Shown here: piece after piece, positions 18,168-27,180 of the stretch
Position numbering within the stretch: position 1 is the stretch's first letter
How the letters are laid out: the number at the start of each line of letters is the position of its first letter
Assembly: GCA_037968475.1 (NCBI GenBank)
Contig: JBBKVO010000008.1
Location: 67,996-131,995, forward strand
Length of the DNA: 64,000 nucleotides
Direction of reading: 5' to 3'
Source of the DNA: SB11 sp037968475
Lineage (GTDB): Bacteria; Bacteroidota; Bacteroidia; UBA8524
Program-made: the position numbers and the translations under genes
Notes under the pieces: model-generated
Database searches by the model: none
What the model saw: only the letters and a program-made list of their open reading frames with translations
What the model was told of the DNA's origin: nothing

Positions 18168-18947
18168 ATGAAAAAGGTATTAATATTTATATATACGTTC
18201 TTGCCGGTACTTGTTTTTGGGCAAACTACGGGTTATTTGGGTAAGAAATTTATACTTAAAACTAATGTTGTTGATGGCACTTCTTTAGGACTAAGGAATT
18301 TAGAAGCCGAGTATGTTTTTGCAAAGCATTTTTCTATAAGTTTGGGTGGAGGAATACACAAAGCCAACTATAAGCAAACCTTTGAACAGGGCGACTTGGG
18401 TTTTTTCTTGAGTGAGTATAATTTAAAAGAAACCAAATACGGTGCCTTACTTCCCTCATTGCCAAAAGCCACTATTTCATCATCATCATCAAAATTGACA
18501 CTTAAAGCCTATACAGGCAAATTACTTAATAGAGCACCCAGAGGCTTTTATTTTGGGCTCTCATACGGAACAGGAATTGCTCGCATGGAGAATACCGTGC
18601 AACTTTTCGCTGTTCTTGATAATAGTAATGCAGTTAAAGAGTTTATTGTTGAAGAAGGCTATACCGTTAAAAATATTAAGGTTCAAACCTTTGAAGCCTC
18701 TTTTGGCTATCAAGAGATTTTTAAAGAGTTCATTTGTCTTGATGTTCAGTTGGCAATAAATAGAACTTCTTTTAATACCAATGGAATTTCTGAAACCTTT
18801 CACTCAACCTCACTATCAGCACCCTACTATGGGCCAAATGTATATACTATTGGCAAAAACAGTATAACACCTAAATCTTCGGATGGTGCATTTACAGGTG
18901 CCATTGGTGTTTCAGCCTACGTAAAATTAGGTTTCTTATTGTTTTAA
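18168..18947 (+). CDS. Outer-membrane beta-barrel-like protein
   Basis: A 259-residue protein with a signal peptide (MKKVLIFIYTFLPVLVFGQ). Alternating aromatic/polar strands follow (FSISLGGGIHKANYK, GFYFGLSYGTGIARM, VSAYVKLGFLLF), and it ends in a terminal phenylalanine as barrels recognised by BAM do. The start codon follows directly after the lipoprotein stop with no gap, so it is the last gene of the M48-lipoprotein-barrel operon. Its stop codon touches the MITE-like element at 18945. Confidence 0.65.
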   Translation: MKKVLIFIYTFLPVLVFGQTTGYLGKKFILKTNVVDGTSLGLRNLEAEYVFAKHFSISLGGGIHKANYKQTFEQGDLGFFLSEYNLKETKYGALLPSLPKATISSSSSKLTLKAYTGKLLNRAPRGFYFGLSYGTGIARMENTVQLFAVLDNSNAVKEFIVEEGYTVKNIKVQTFEASFGYQEIFKEFICLDVQLAINRTSFNTNGISETFHSTSLSAPYYGPNVYTIGKNSITPKSSDGAFTGAIGVSAYVKLGFLLF

Positions 18948-19151
18948 TTTAACGTGAGTTCGACATAATAGATTATATAATTCGTTGTTTATAAGTGAGT
19001 TAACATTCTTTTAAATAGTGTTGAAAACCTATTCTATCGAAAATTACAGCCCACAAGACGACTTAAGTCGTCTTGTGGGCTGTAATAGCAAAAGCAGTGG
19101 GTTTTAACCCGCTGTAAATGGAGTTTCTTATCCCGTACTCACGTTAATTTA
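18945..19151. repeat. MITE-like element with a perfect 42-bp palindrome
   Basis: Imperfect terminal inverted repeats of about 17 bp (core ttaacgtgagt at 18949-18959 and actcacgttaa at 19137-19147) enclose about 200 bp. Inside is a perfect 42-bp palindrome with no loop (19044-19085, centre acttaagt), followed by a second hairpin (cagtgggttttaacccgctg, about 19095-19115). There is no coding capacity. A 14-bp match to the end sequence recurs at 62809-62822. Confidence 0.65.
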
Positions 19152-19198
19152 ACAAAGAATCTAATCGGTAGTATTCTGATAACGGCAGTTGTAAGCAG

Positions 19199-19555
19199 CT
19201 ATAAATTTTCAGGTTCGCACTTCACCAACGCATTTTGCAGGTTCTGCCTAAAAACAGTAAGCACCTTAATACGCTCATCTATTTCTTCAATTTTTTGCAG
19301 CACCATTTGGTTCATGCGTTCGTTATCGGTATCGTTTTGTTCCCAAAACGACAGAAACTCTTTGGTTTCATTCAGTTTAAAGCCTAGGTTTTTACCAATG
19401 GCTACCATTTTAAGTACATCAACAGAGTTGGGTGCGTACTCTTTGTAATTATTCTCCCTGCGAGTGGGCAATACCGAAAGCAGCCCCATTTTCTCATAAT
19501 AACGGATAGTGTCTCTTGATACCCCCGACTTTTTTGATAATTCGCCAATCAACAT
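19199..19555 (-). CDS. MerR-family transcriptional regulator
   Basis: A 118-residue regulator. The N-terminal winged helix is of MerR type (MLIGELSKKSGVSRDTIRYY then EKMGLLSVLPTRRENNYKEY), followed by a coiled-coil dimerisation helix (about 80-112). The short C-terminus has one Cys (C113) and no multi-Cys metal site. ATG 19555 begins exactly at the HTH, and longer readings would cross the operator. It is divergent from the DinB-like gene and shares the operator 19579-19600 with it. Confidence 0.88.
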   Translation of the reverse strand: MLIGELSKKSGVSRDTIRYYEKMGLLSVLPTRRENNYKEYAPNSVDVLKMVAIGKNLGFKLNETKEFLSFWEQNDTDNERMNQMVLQKIEEIDERIKVLTVFRQNLQNALVKCEPENL

Positions 19556-19575
19556 AAAAAGTATAAAAATTTTAC

Positions 19576-19609
19576 TTGACCATGGACTATACTCCATGGT
19601 TTATACTTG
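19576..19609. promoter_or_regulatory. MerR-type promoter/operator between divergent genes
   Basis: A perfect dyad accatgga-N6-tccatggt (19579-19600) sits in the 20-bp-plus spacer between TTG(ACC) (19576-19581) and TATACTTG (19602-19609), a one-mismatch -7 box. A stretched spacer filled by a dyad is the hallmark of MerR-activated promoters. It drives the DinB-like gene starting 14 bp downstream. Confidence 0.7.
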
Positions 19610-19622
19610 TAAAAATAATACT

Positions 19623-20162
19623 ATGGGAATGAATATTGACCTGTATTTTGAGAAATACAAAAAAACGGCTGAGTACCTTATGAATGAGGCGGATAAGTAT
19701 ACCGAAAACGAATTTTTAACGTCGCTGGGAGAAGGCCAATGGAGTTTGGGACAAATGTACCACCACATAGCACTGGTAACGGATAAATGCCTTACTAATA
19801 TAGACGGTTGTGGGCAAGGGCTTGGCAAACAAAAGGCTTTTGCGTTGGGGCCTGCTATTTTCAGCACGATGGGTTCTTTTCCTCCCATTAAAATGCACAT
19901 CAAAAAAATACCCGATTCGGTAAGCCACCTGTACCACCCTGAACCAAAAGATATACATCAGGCTATTACGGACTTGCAACAAAGTATTGAAAAAATGAAG
20001 CAGTATATCCCTATAGTATCAGCTATTGAAAAAAACCAACGTATTGAACACTGGGCAGGAGGATGGTTTACTGCTGCGCAATGGTACCAAAGTGCCGAAA
20101 TGCACATACGCCACCACTTGCGCCAAAAGAAAAGAATTGATGCTTACCTTAAAAAGATATAA
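19623..20162 (+). CDS. DinB-superfamily protein
   Basis: A 179-residue four-helix DinB/YfiT-like protein. The metal-binding histidines are seen as QMYHHIAL (H47/H48) and AEMHIRHHLRQ near the C-terminus. Members are metal-dependent transferases, often thiol-linked. The bacillithiol gene bshC elsewhere in this window makes a bacillithiol S-transferase-like role conceivable, but that is inference. Start ATG 19623 follows the MerR-type promoter. It ends at a hairpin shared with parC. Confidence 0.82.
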   Translation: MGMNIDLYFEKYKKTAEYLMNEADKYTENEFLTSLGEGQWSLGQMYHHIALVTDKCLTNIDGCGQGLGKQKAFALGPAIFSTMGSFPPIKMHIKKIPDSVSHLYHPEPKDIHQAITDLQQSIEKMKQYIPIVSAIEKNQRIEHWAGGWFTAAQWYQSAEMHIRHHLRQKKRIDAYLKKI

Positions 20163-20185
20163 GACCACCCGATTTAGGTGGTCTT
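20161..20185. terminator. Bidirectional terminator between dinB-like gene and parC
   Basis: The perfect stem aagaccacc / ggtggtctt with a 7-nt loop serves two converging genes. The stem starts inside the stop region of the DinB-like gene. Confidence 0.85.
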
Positions 20186-20189
20186 TACA

Positions 20190-22883
20190 CTATAAATCAA
20201 ACAATTTACTTTGTTCTGTTTTTGCAGGAGCAGAAGGTGGAGTTTTAGGGTGGTTTTTAAGCAACTCATCCAATATAGGGTCTTCCTTCACCATCTGCGG
20301 TGTAGTTTCTCCCCCATCATCATCATTACTATCGTCCTCTTCTTCCTCTATTTCTTCTACAATCTCCTCTTTTTGCACCAACTCAATCACCGATACATCT
20401 TTGCTGTTTAGTTTGCTGCCAATAGCTTTCCAGCCTTTTATGTCGTATTCAGTCAATGGCAGCGTTTCTTCGTTGCCCTCTTTCTTTTTACCGTATACCA
20501 CGTGTAGCTCGGGTTCGGCATGGTCGGTTGCACCTACAATGTAGTTTTTGTTGCCTTCGGTTATGCACCTAAACTTCTTATCAATAGTTTGTGTTTCTAT
20601 TAAGAAGCGTTTCACATAGTAGCTGGCCGCATCGTGGTCGTAGTACACCACAGTTAAAGCCCTATCAGCATGGTATTTCTTTATAAAAACAATATCATTA
20701 GGCTCGTAGTGATTGGTTAGCTCAAAATTGGTCAACTCGTAGTCGCCATTCTTAAACACTACTATTATCCTATCGTCCCCGTCAAAACTACCCAGTAGCT
20801 TACCGCGTTCTTCGGTATTTAGGCGGCCAATGCTGGTATCGTACCATATTTTTTGTGCTCCTAATGTAGATACACCTGCTTGTTTAAACTTAACGTTTTT
20901 AACCAAGTGGCGACTAAGTATATTGCCCTGCGAGCCTCTACCCTTAACGGCCAATGTGCTAAAATCGAAATCAAAGGCTAGTTTTTTTGCTTTTGAGTAA
21001 GCACTTAACTGTACGTTTACTATTTCGGCCTCACCATTTGGGTTGGCTGTAAAGTAAAGTACTTTAGAGTCTTTTTTACCTGTGGTTAAATCGTACTCTT
21101 TATCACGCGTTACACCACCTGCAATAAAACGTTTTACCCTTGAAGTTCCTGTTTTACCATCGCTATATATCATATTGTAAACCATGCGTTCATCTGTTTT
21201 TCTAAAAACACCCACATGGATAATATCCTTGCCTACAAATGATTTATCGGTAATTTTGGTAACTATCATTTTACCATCGTTTCTAAAAACGATAATATCA
21301 TCAATATCAGAGCATTCGCTCACAAACTCGTCTTTCTTCAATCCGTAGCCAATAAAACCTTCAGCACGGTTTACATATAGTTTTTGGTTATTTACCGCCA
21401 CTAGGTTGGCTTGTATGTTATCAAACGTGCGTATTTCAGTTTGGCGTTCTCGGCCTTTACCATACTTTTTAAGCAGGTTCTCAAAATATTTCACCGCATA
21501 ATCCACCAAATTATCAAGGTGATGCTGCACCTCTTTCATTTCATTCTCTAAATTCCTGATGTGCTCATCAGCCTTAAAGGCATCAAATTTTGATATACGT
21601 TTGATTTTAATCTCCGTAAGCCTGATGATATCATCTTGGCTCACTTCACGTCTTAACAGCTTTTTATAAGGGTCTAAACCTTTATCAATGGCCGATAGCA
21701 CTCCTTCCCACGTTTCCTCTTCCTCTATATCTCGGTAGATGCGATTCTCTATAAATATCTTTTCTAGTGATGAATAGTGCCAGTTGTCGCCCAACTCGCC
21801 CATGCGTATCTCCAACTCACTTTTAAGCAGTTGTTTAGTGTTTTCAGTACTTAAGCGAAGTATTTCATCAACGGTAACGAAAACGGGCTTATCATCAACA
21901 ATTACGCAAGCATTGGGAGATATAGATACTTCACAATCGGTAAAGGCATATAAACCATCAATGGCAATACCGGGCGAAACACCGGGTGCCAGTTGTATTA
22001 CTATCTCTACATCTTTGGCGGTATTATCTACCACTTTTTTAATTTTCACCTTGCCACTATCGTTGGCTTTGATGATACTTTCTATTAAACCATTAGTTGT
22101 AGTGAAGAATGGTATATTCTTAATAGCTAATGTTTTATTGTCTATCTCTTCAATCTTTGCTCTAACACGTATTTTGCCTCCCCTCTCCCCTTTTTGGTAA
22201 TTGCTTACATCAATCATACCTCCTGTAAGGAAATCAGGAAACAGCTCAAAGGGTTTATTTTTCAGTAGGTTAATAGATGCCTGTATAATCTCGCAAAAAT
22301 TGTGGGGCATTATTTTAGTTGCCAAACCTACGGCTATACCCTCAACACCTTGCGCCAGTAGCAAAGGGAACTTTAAAGGAAGGGTAACAGGCTCTCGTTT
22401 ACGACCATCGTAGCTTAGTTGCCAATCGGTTGTTTTGGGGTTAAACACCACATCAAGGGCAAACTTTGATAGCCTAGCCTCGATATAACGGGGTGCTGCG
22501 GCCGAATCACCAGTGCGTATATCGCCCCAGTTTCCTTGTGTTTCAACCAAAAGCTCTTTCTGTCCAATACCTACCAAAGCATCACCAATAGAAGCATCAC
22601 CGTGCGGGTGGTACTGCATAGTTTGCCCTATAATATTGGCCACTTTATTAAACCTACCGTCGTCCATCTCGTACATGGCGTGCATTATGCGCCTTTGTAC
22701 GGGTTTTAGTCCGTCGTTTATATGCGGCACTGCCCTTTCAAGTATCACATACGATGCGTACTCTAAAAACCAGTTCTCATACATACCCGAAACAGGCAAA
22801 GCACCTTGCAGTATCTCCTTTTCGTTGGAGTCTGGTGTTTCGCTTTCGGGGTTTTCGTCGTTGTTTATATGTTCGTCGCTCAT
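20190..22883 (-). CDS. parC: DNA topoisomerase IV subunit A
   Basis: The 897-residue DNA-cleaving subunit of topoisomerase IV, which unlinks daughter chromosomes. Key features are the quinolone region YHPHGDASIGD (about 91-101) and catalytic Y133 in APRYIEARL. The C-terminal propeller-like region carries no GyrA box, and the tail is acidic (EEIEEEEDDSNDDDGG). Its start overlaps the stop of the cupin gene by 4 bp, so the two are translationally coupled. parE lies upstream on the same strand, separated by repeats. Confidence 0.95.
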   Translation of the reverse strand: MSDEHINNDENPESETPDSNEKEILQGALPVSGMYENWFLEYASYVILERAVPHINDGLKPVQRRIMHAMYEMDDGRFNKVANIIGQTMQYHPHGDASIGDALVGIGQKELLVETQGNWGDIRTGDSAAAPRYIEARLSKFALDVVFNPKTTDWQLSYDGRKREPVTLPLKFPLLLAQGVEGIAVGLATKIMPHNFCEIIQASINLLKNKPFELFPDFLTGGMIDVSNYQKGERGGKIRVRAKIEEIDNKTLAIKNIPFFTTTNGLIESIIKANDSGKVKIKKVVDNTAKDVEIVIQLAPGVSPGIAIDGLYAFTDCEVSISPNACVIVDDKPVFVTVDEILRLSTENTKQLLKSELEIRMGELGDNWHYSSLEKIFIENRIYRDIEEEETWEGVLSAIDKGLDPYKKLLRREVSQDDIIRLTEIKIKRISKFDAFKADEHIRNLENEMKEVQHHLDNLVDYAVKYFENLLKKYGKGRERQTEIRTFDNIQANLVAVNNQKLYVNRAEGFIGYGLKKDEFVSECSDIDDIIVFRNDGKMIVTKITDKSFVGKDIIHVGVFRKTDERMVYNMIYSDGKTGTSRVKRFIAGGVTRDKEYDLTTGKKDSKVLYFTANPNGEAEIVNVQLSAYSKAKKLAFDFDFSTLAVKGRGSQGNILSRHLVKNVKFKQAGVSTLGAQKIWYDTSIGRLNTEERGKLLGSFDGDDRIIVVFKNGDYELTNFELTNHYEPNDIVFIKKYHADRALTVVYYDHDAASYYVKRFLIETQTIDKKFRCITEGNKNYIVGATDHAEPELHVVYGKKKEGNEETLPLTEYDIKGWKAIGSKLNSKDVSVIELVQKEEIVEEIEEEEDDSNDDDGGETTPQMVKEDPILDELLKNHPKTPPSAPAKTEQSKLFDL

Positions 22884-23266
22884 GCTGTTTGTTCCAATTT
22901 GTGAGTATCGTCCTCACAATCTTTTATACTGTTGGTCTCTAAAAATACACAGTCGGTTAATGCCAACACCTCGTGCCACACCATAGCGGGTATCTCTATC
23001 CTACTGGGCGTATTCACTATGACCGTTTGTTCATTTTTAGTATCTAATTCAATGGTTTTCAGTTGTATACTTCCTGAAATAAGTATTAAAATCTCAGGAC
23101 TTTTATAGGCAGCAATACCCTTGTGGTAGTGCCTGCCGCTAATGCTGTCTTTTACCCTATAACCCAAAATAAACTCACCCGTACGGTCATTGTCAAACAA
23201 TAACGTTTTGCCTCGCTCGTGCTCGGCATACAAAGTAAGAGGTGCTATGTTAACCTTTGTGTTCAT
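22880..23266 (-). CDS. Cupin-domain protein
   Basis: A 128-residue single-domain cupin. The first motif is RHYHKGIAAYKSPE with the conserved GS turn (LISGSIQL), and the second is IPAMVWHEVLAL, resembling WxcM/FdtA-like sugar-binding or isomerase cupins. It overlaps parC by 4 bp and so is made together with it. A functional link to topoisomerase IV is not obvious. No sugar-nucleotide genes are nearby, so the substrate is unknown. Confidence 0.75.
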   Translation of the reverse strand: MNTKVNIAPLTLYAEHERGKTLLFDNDRTGEFILGYRVKDSISGRHYHKGIAAYKSPEILILISGSIQLKTIELDTKNEQTVIVNTPSRIEIPAMVWHEVLALTDCVFLETNSIKDCEDDTHKLEQTA

Positions 23267-23335
23267 TTTTTCTTTACTGTTTTCTCCCTCCGCACGTCCT
23301 TCGACTCCGCTCAGGATGACAACCCGCCTGTGCCA

Positions 23336-23417
23336 GTCACCCTGAATTTATTTCAGGGTCTCGTTGCCCAATTCATGTGAAATGTAGAGCGAGATGCTGA
23401 AACGAGTTCAGCATGAC
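23336..23417. repeat. Composite palindromic repeat, copy a
   Basis: Order: gtcac, hairpin cctgaa-N5-ttcagg, a 36-bp core (23359-23394) with ends tctcg...cgaga, hairpin tgctgaa-N5-ttcagca, tgac. Copies b, c and d are at 30140-30221, 30438-30518 and 40848-40939. Confidence 0.7.
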
Positions 23418-23435
23418 TGCCCACCACACTATTTC

Positions 23436-23550
23436 TTACTCACCCCTAATTATTTCAAAGCCGTTCGTTTGTTCAACTTTTCCCCTCTCTTACAAAAGAG
23501 AGGGGCGACTTTTAGCAAGTCAACCTATTTCATTTTTTGGGGTGAGTTAA
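23436..23550. repeat. MITE-like repeat, ACTCACCCC ends, copy B
   Basis: Ends actcacccc and ggggtgagt enclose the internal hairpin cccctctct / agagagggg. It is the same element as 110-222 and 40309-40424. Confidence 0.65.
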
Positions 23551-23685
23551 TTCTCTTAACCCCTCCGCACGTCCTTCGACCACGCTCAGGATGACAACCG
23601 CACTACCTTCTTTACCCCTAAATCCCCTAAAGGGGACTTTTCAACCGCACTATCCAATCAACCAACAACTAATAACGAGCAACCA

Positions 23686-25551
23686 TTAAGCAACCCCCTC
23701 ATACACCACGTCTTTTTCAATACGTAGGTTGCCAATAATAAACTTCTGGCGTTCCATGGTATTTTTACCCATGTAATACTCTAACAACTTACGTACTGAC
23801 ATTTCGGGTTTCAATATTATAGGGTCTAGGCGCATATCTTCACCAATAAACAACCCAAACTCATCGGGCGATATTTCACCCAACCCTTTAAAGCGGGTTA
23901 TCTCAGGCTTATTGCCCAGTTGTTTAACGGCCTTTTGTTTTTCGTCCTCGCTGTAGCAATAGATGGTTTTTTGCTTGTTGCGCACACGGAAAAGCGGTGT
24001 ATCTAATATGTACACGTGTCCGTTTTTTACCAAATCAGGGAAAAACTGCAAGAAAAAGGTAAGTATCAGCAAGCGTATGTGCATACCGTCCACATCAGCA
24101 TCGGTAGCTATTACCACACGGTTAAAACGCAGGTTTTCAATCCCTTCTTCAATGTTTAGGGCGTGTTGCAGTAGGTTAAACTCCTCGTTTTCATACACTA
24201 CTTTCTTAGTCAACCCAAAACAATTAAGCGGTTTACCGCGAAGGCTAAATACGGCTTGGGTTTCTACATCACGCGATTTGGTGATAGACCCGCTAGCCGA
24301 ATCTCCCTCAGTAATAAATATAGTGGTGTCGTATTTCTTCTCACTTTTCGATTCATCCAAGTGCAAACGGCAATCGCGCAGCTTTTTGTTGTGCAAATTT
24401 GCCTTTTTAGCCCGCTCGTTGGCCAGCTTTTTAATGCCAGCCATGTCTTTACGCTCGCGTTCTGATTGTTGTATGCGTTTTAGCATAGCATCGGCAACCT
24501 CAGGGTGTTTGTGCAAAAAGTTGTTTAGTTCGGTAGACATAAAATCGAACATAAAACTTTTCATACTGGGGCCACCTTCCGACATTACTTGCGAGCCTAG
24601 TTTTGTTTTTGTTTGACTTTCAAACACGGGCTCTTGCACCCTCACGCTTATGGCGGCTATTATCGAGGCACGTATATCGGCCACATCAAAGTCTTTCTTA
24701 TAAAAATCGCGTACGGTTTTTACCAACGCCTCTCTAAAAGCCTGTAAATGCGTTCCACCTTGTGTGGTATGCTGTCCGTTTACAAAACTGTAATACTCTT
24801 CACCATACTGGTTTTCGTGGGTCATAGCCAACTCTACGTCTTCACTTTTTAGATGAATAATGGGGTAGCGAATGGCTTCGGCGTTGCTTTTGCGTTGCAG
24901 CAAATCTAACAGGCCATTTTTAGACATATACACCTTATCGTTGAAGTGCAAGGCTAGGCCTGCATTTAGGTAGGCATAGTTCCATATTTGCTCCTCCAAA
25001 AACTCAGGGCGATAATGGTAATTTCTAAAAATGGTATCATCGGGCACAAAGGTTATAATAGTGCCGTTCTTCTCGTTGGTGGCCTCTTCTTTTTGGTCGT
25101 TTACTATAATACCACGCTCAAATTCAGCTATTTTGGTGCGACCATCACGTATGGATTGTACGCGGAAGTGCGACGATAGGGCGTTGGTGGCTTTTGTACC
25201 CACACCGTTTAGCCCTACTGATTTTTGAAACGCTTTGCTATCGTATTTACCGCCTGTGTTAATTTTTGATACACAGTCTATCACTTTACCCAAGGGTATA
25301 CCGCGACCGTAATCGCGCACTACCACCTTGTGGTCGCTCACTTTAATCTCAATTTTCTTGCCGTTGCCCATTACATACTCATCAATAGAATTGTCGATAA
25401 TTTCTTTGATAAGAATATAAATACCGTCGTCGGGCGATGCTCCGTCGCCCAGTTTACCGATGTACATACCGGGACGTAGGCGGATGTGTTCGCGCCAATC
25501 GAGCGAGCGTATTTCGTTTTCGGTATACGGTGAGTTATTTGGTTCTGCCAT
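23686..25551 (-). CDS. parE: DNA topoisomerase IV subunit B
   Basis: The 621-residue ATPase subunit of topoisomerase IV. The GHKL ATPase has E50 (general base) and N54 in EIIDNSIDEY, D80 in DYGRGIP and the loop GLNGVGTKATNAL (113-125). The transducer K-loop is QTKTKLGS (313-320). The TOPRIM domain has E415-G-D-S and D484-A-D-V-D488. The length and lack of the long GyrB insert favour ParE. It is upstream of the cupin and parC genes on the same strand, with about 420 bp of repeats between. Confidence 0.94.
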   Translation of the reverse strand: MAEPNNSPYTENEIRSLDWREHIRLRPGMYIGKLGDGASPDDGIYILIKEIIDNSIDEYVMGNGKKIEIKVSDHKVVVRDYGRGIPLGKVIDCVSKINTGGKYDSKAFQKSVGLNGVGTKATNALSSHFRVQSIRDGRTKIAEFERGIIVNDQKEEATNEKNGTIITFVPDDTIFRNYHYRPEFLEEQIWNYAYLNAGLALHFNDKVYMSKNGLLDLLQRKSNAEAIRYPIIHLKSEDVELAMTHENQYGEEYYSFVNGQHTTQGGTHLQAFREALVKTVRDFYKKDFDVADIRASIIAAISVRVQEPVFESQTKTKLGSQVMSEGGPSMKSFMFDFMSTELNNFLHKHPEVADAMLKRIQQSERERKDMAGIKKLANERAKKANLHNKKLRDCRLHLDESKSEKKYDTTIFITEGDSASGSITKSRDVETQAVFSLRGKPLNCFGLTKKVVYENEEFNLLQHALNIEEGIENLRFNRVVIATDADVDGMHIRLLILTFFLQFFPDLVKNGHVYILDTPLFRVRNKQKTIYCYSEDEKQKAVKQLGNKPEITRFKGLGEISPDEFGLFIGEDMRLDPIILKPEMSVRKLLEYYMGKNTMERQKFIIGNLRIEKDVVYEGVA

Positions 25552-25780
25552 TTGTATGGTTATTAGTTATTGGTAATTAAGCTGTTGGGCAAGCGTATAG
25601 AAACCTTACCTGTGCAGCGTAACTACTGTGATTGTTGAGAAATACAACAAAAACGATTGGTAAAAATATAGCTAAAAGCCTTGTACTTACTAAGAAGTTT
25701 TGCAAGGGGTGTGGATAAATGGTGGCGGTGATTAGTCAACAGACCACAGTCAACCGTCAACCGATAGATGGAGTGCGGCG

Positions 25781-27130
25781 GCTGTCCCCCTGAGCGAAGT
25801 CGAAGGGCGTGCGATTTGCCTTTTGTTATTGGCTGTTAGCAATTAGGAATTAAACTTTAAGCCAATAGCCGTCCTTTTACCCCTAAATCCCCTGAAGGGG
25901 ACTAATCAAAGACGTACGAGTACGGCTGTCACCCTGAGCGGAGTCGAAGGGCGTGCGGTGAACTATATAAACTCCCCTCCAAGCCAAAGGCCAACAGCTA
26001 ACAGCCAAAAGCCCCTAAATGATAACTGCTAAATGAAAAATGATAACCGCCCGACTGCCCAACATTTCCCCTCTCTTACAAAAAAGAGAGGGGCGCATAT
26101 CGTCAAGTCAACCAAAACATTACTTCGGGGTGAGTTAAACCAAATCATGGCAGCAGGTTAAAACCTGCCGCTACTCATACCCTATCGGGATTACCGACAG
26201 GTATGAATAGAATTGGGTTTCAAACCGATGCAAAAGCGGGCTGTCCCCCTGAGCGAAGTCGAAGGGCGTGCGATTTGCCTTTTGCCTTTTGCTATTGACT
26301 GTTAGCAATTAGGAATTAAACTTTAAGCCAAAAGCCGTCTTTTTACCCCTAAATCCCCTGAAGGGGACTAATCAAAGACGTACGAGTACGGCTGTCATCC
26401 TGAGCGGAGTCGATGGGCGTGCGGTGAACTATATAAACTCCCCTCCAAGCCAAAGGCCAATAGCTAACAGCCAAAAGTCCCCTAAATGATAACTGCTAAA
26501 TGAAAAATGATAACTGCTCGACTGCCCAACACTCCCCCTCTCTTACAAAAATAGAGGGGCGAATAGCACAAAGTCAACCAAAACAACACTTCGGGGTGAG
26601 TTAAACCAAATCATGGCAGCAGGTTAAAACCTGCCGCTACTCATACCCTATCGGGATTACCGACAGGTATGAATAGAATCGGGTTTCAAACCGATGCAAA
26701 AGCGGGCTGTCACCCTGAGCGGAGTCGAAGGGCGTGCGATTTGCCTTTTGCTATTAGCCCTTAGCAATTAAACTTTAAGCCAAAAGCCGTCCAAATCCCC
26801 TGAAGGGGACTAATCAAAGACGTACGAGTACGGCTGTCATCCTGAGCGGAGTCGATGGGCGTGCGGTGAACTATAAACATTCCTCCAAGCCAAAGGCCAA
26901 CAGCGAACAGCCAAAAGTCCCCTAAATGATAAATGCTAAATGAAAAATGATAACCGCCCGACTGCCCAACACTCCCCCTCTCTTACAAAAAAGAGAGGGG
27001 CGCATATCGACAAGTCAACCAAAACATTACTTCGGGGTGAGTTAAAAAACCAACCCCCTTAAACTCCCCTCCAAGCCAAAGGCCAACAGCTAACAGCCAA
27101 AAGCCCCCTAAATGATAACTGCTAAATTAT
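25781..27130. repeat. Array of three ~460-bp direct repeats
   Basis: Unit 1 (25781-26239) and unit 2 (26240-26705) are near-identical over their full length. Unit 3 (26706-27059) lacks the last part, and a further partial unit runs 27060-27130. Each unit is a mosaic of two REP-like units, a cccctgaaggggac hairpin, the phrase ccaagccaaaggccaacagc, and the right half of the ACTCACCCC element. Units 1 and 2 also contain the hairpin ggcagcaggttaaaacctgcc. Open frames in it are short. The preceding stretch 25552-25780 shows nothing I recognise. Confidence 0.85.
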
Positions 27131-27180
27131 AAATGCACAATGTAGCCCATCTCCAATTACAACATCAAAATATCAACTGC

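Larger units (their letters stand above)
23267..23685. repeat. Repeat-filled gap between parE and the cupin gene
   Basis: No gene is seen here. The gap holds two short REP-like units (23297-23319 and 23572-23594), one composite palindromic element (23336-23417) and one ACTCACCCC element (23436-23550). These insertions separate parE from the cupin-parC pair and may split a former operon. Confidence 0.7.

Noticed and set aside
20026..20544. A 172-residue open frame across the DinB-like gene end and parC
   Set aside because: It crosses a terminator and runs antisense to parC; the Ser-rich translation is the mirror of the acidic ParC tail.
25781..27130. The repeat array as a CRISPR locus
   Set aside because: Units are about 460 bp, adjacent and mosaic, with no 20-50 bp repeats alternating with unique spacers, and no cas genes are present.
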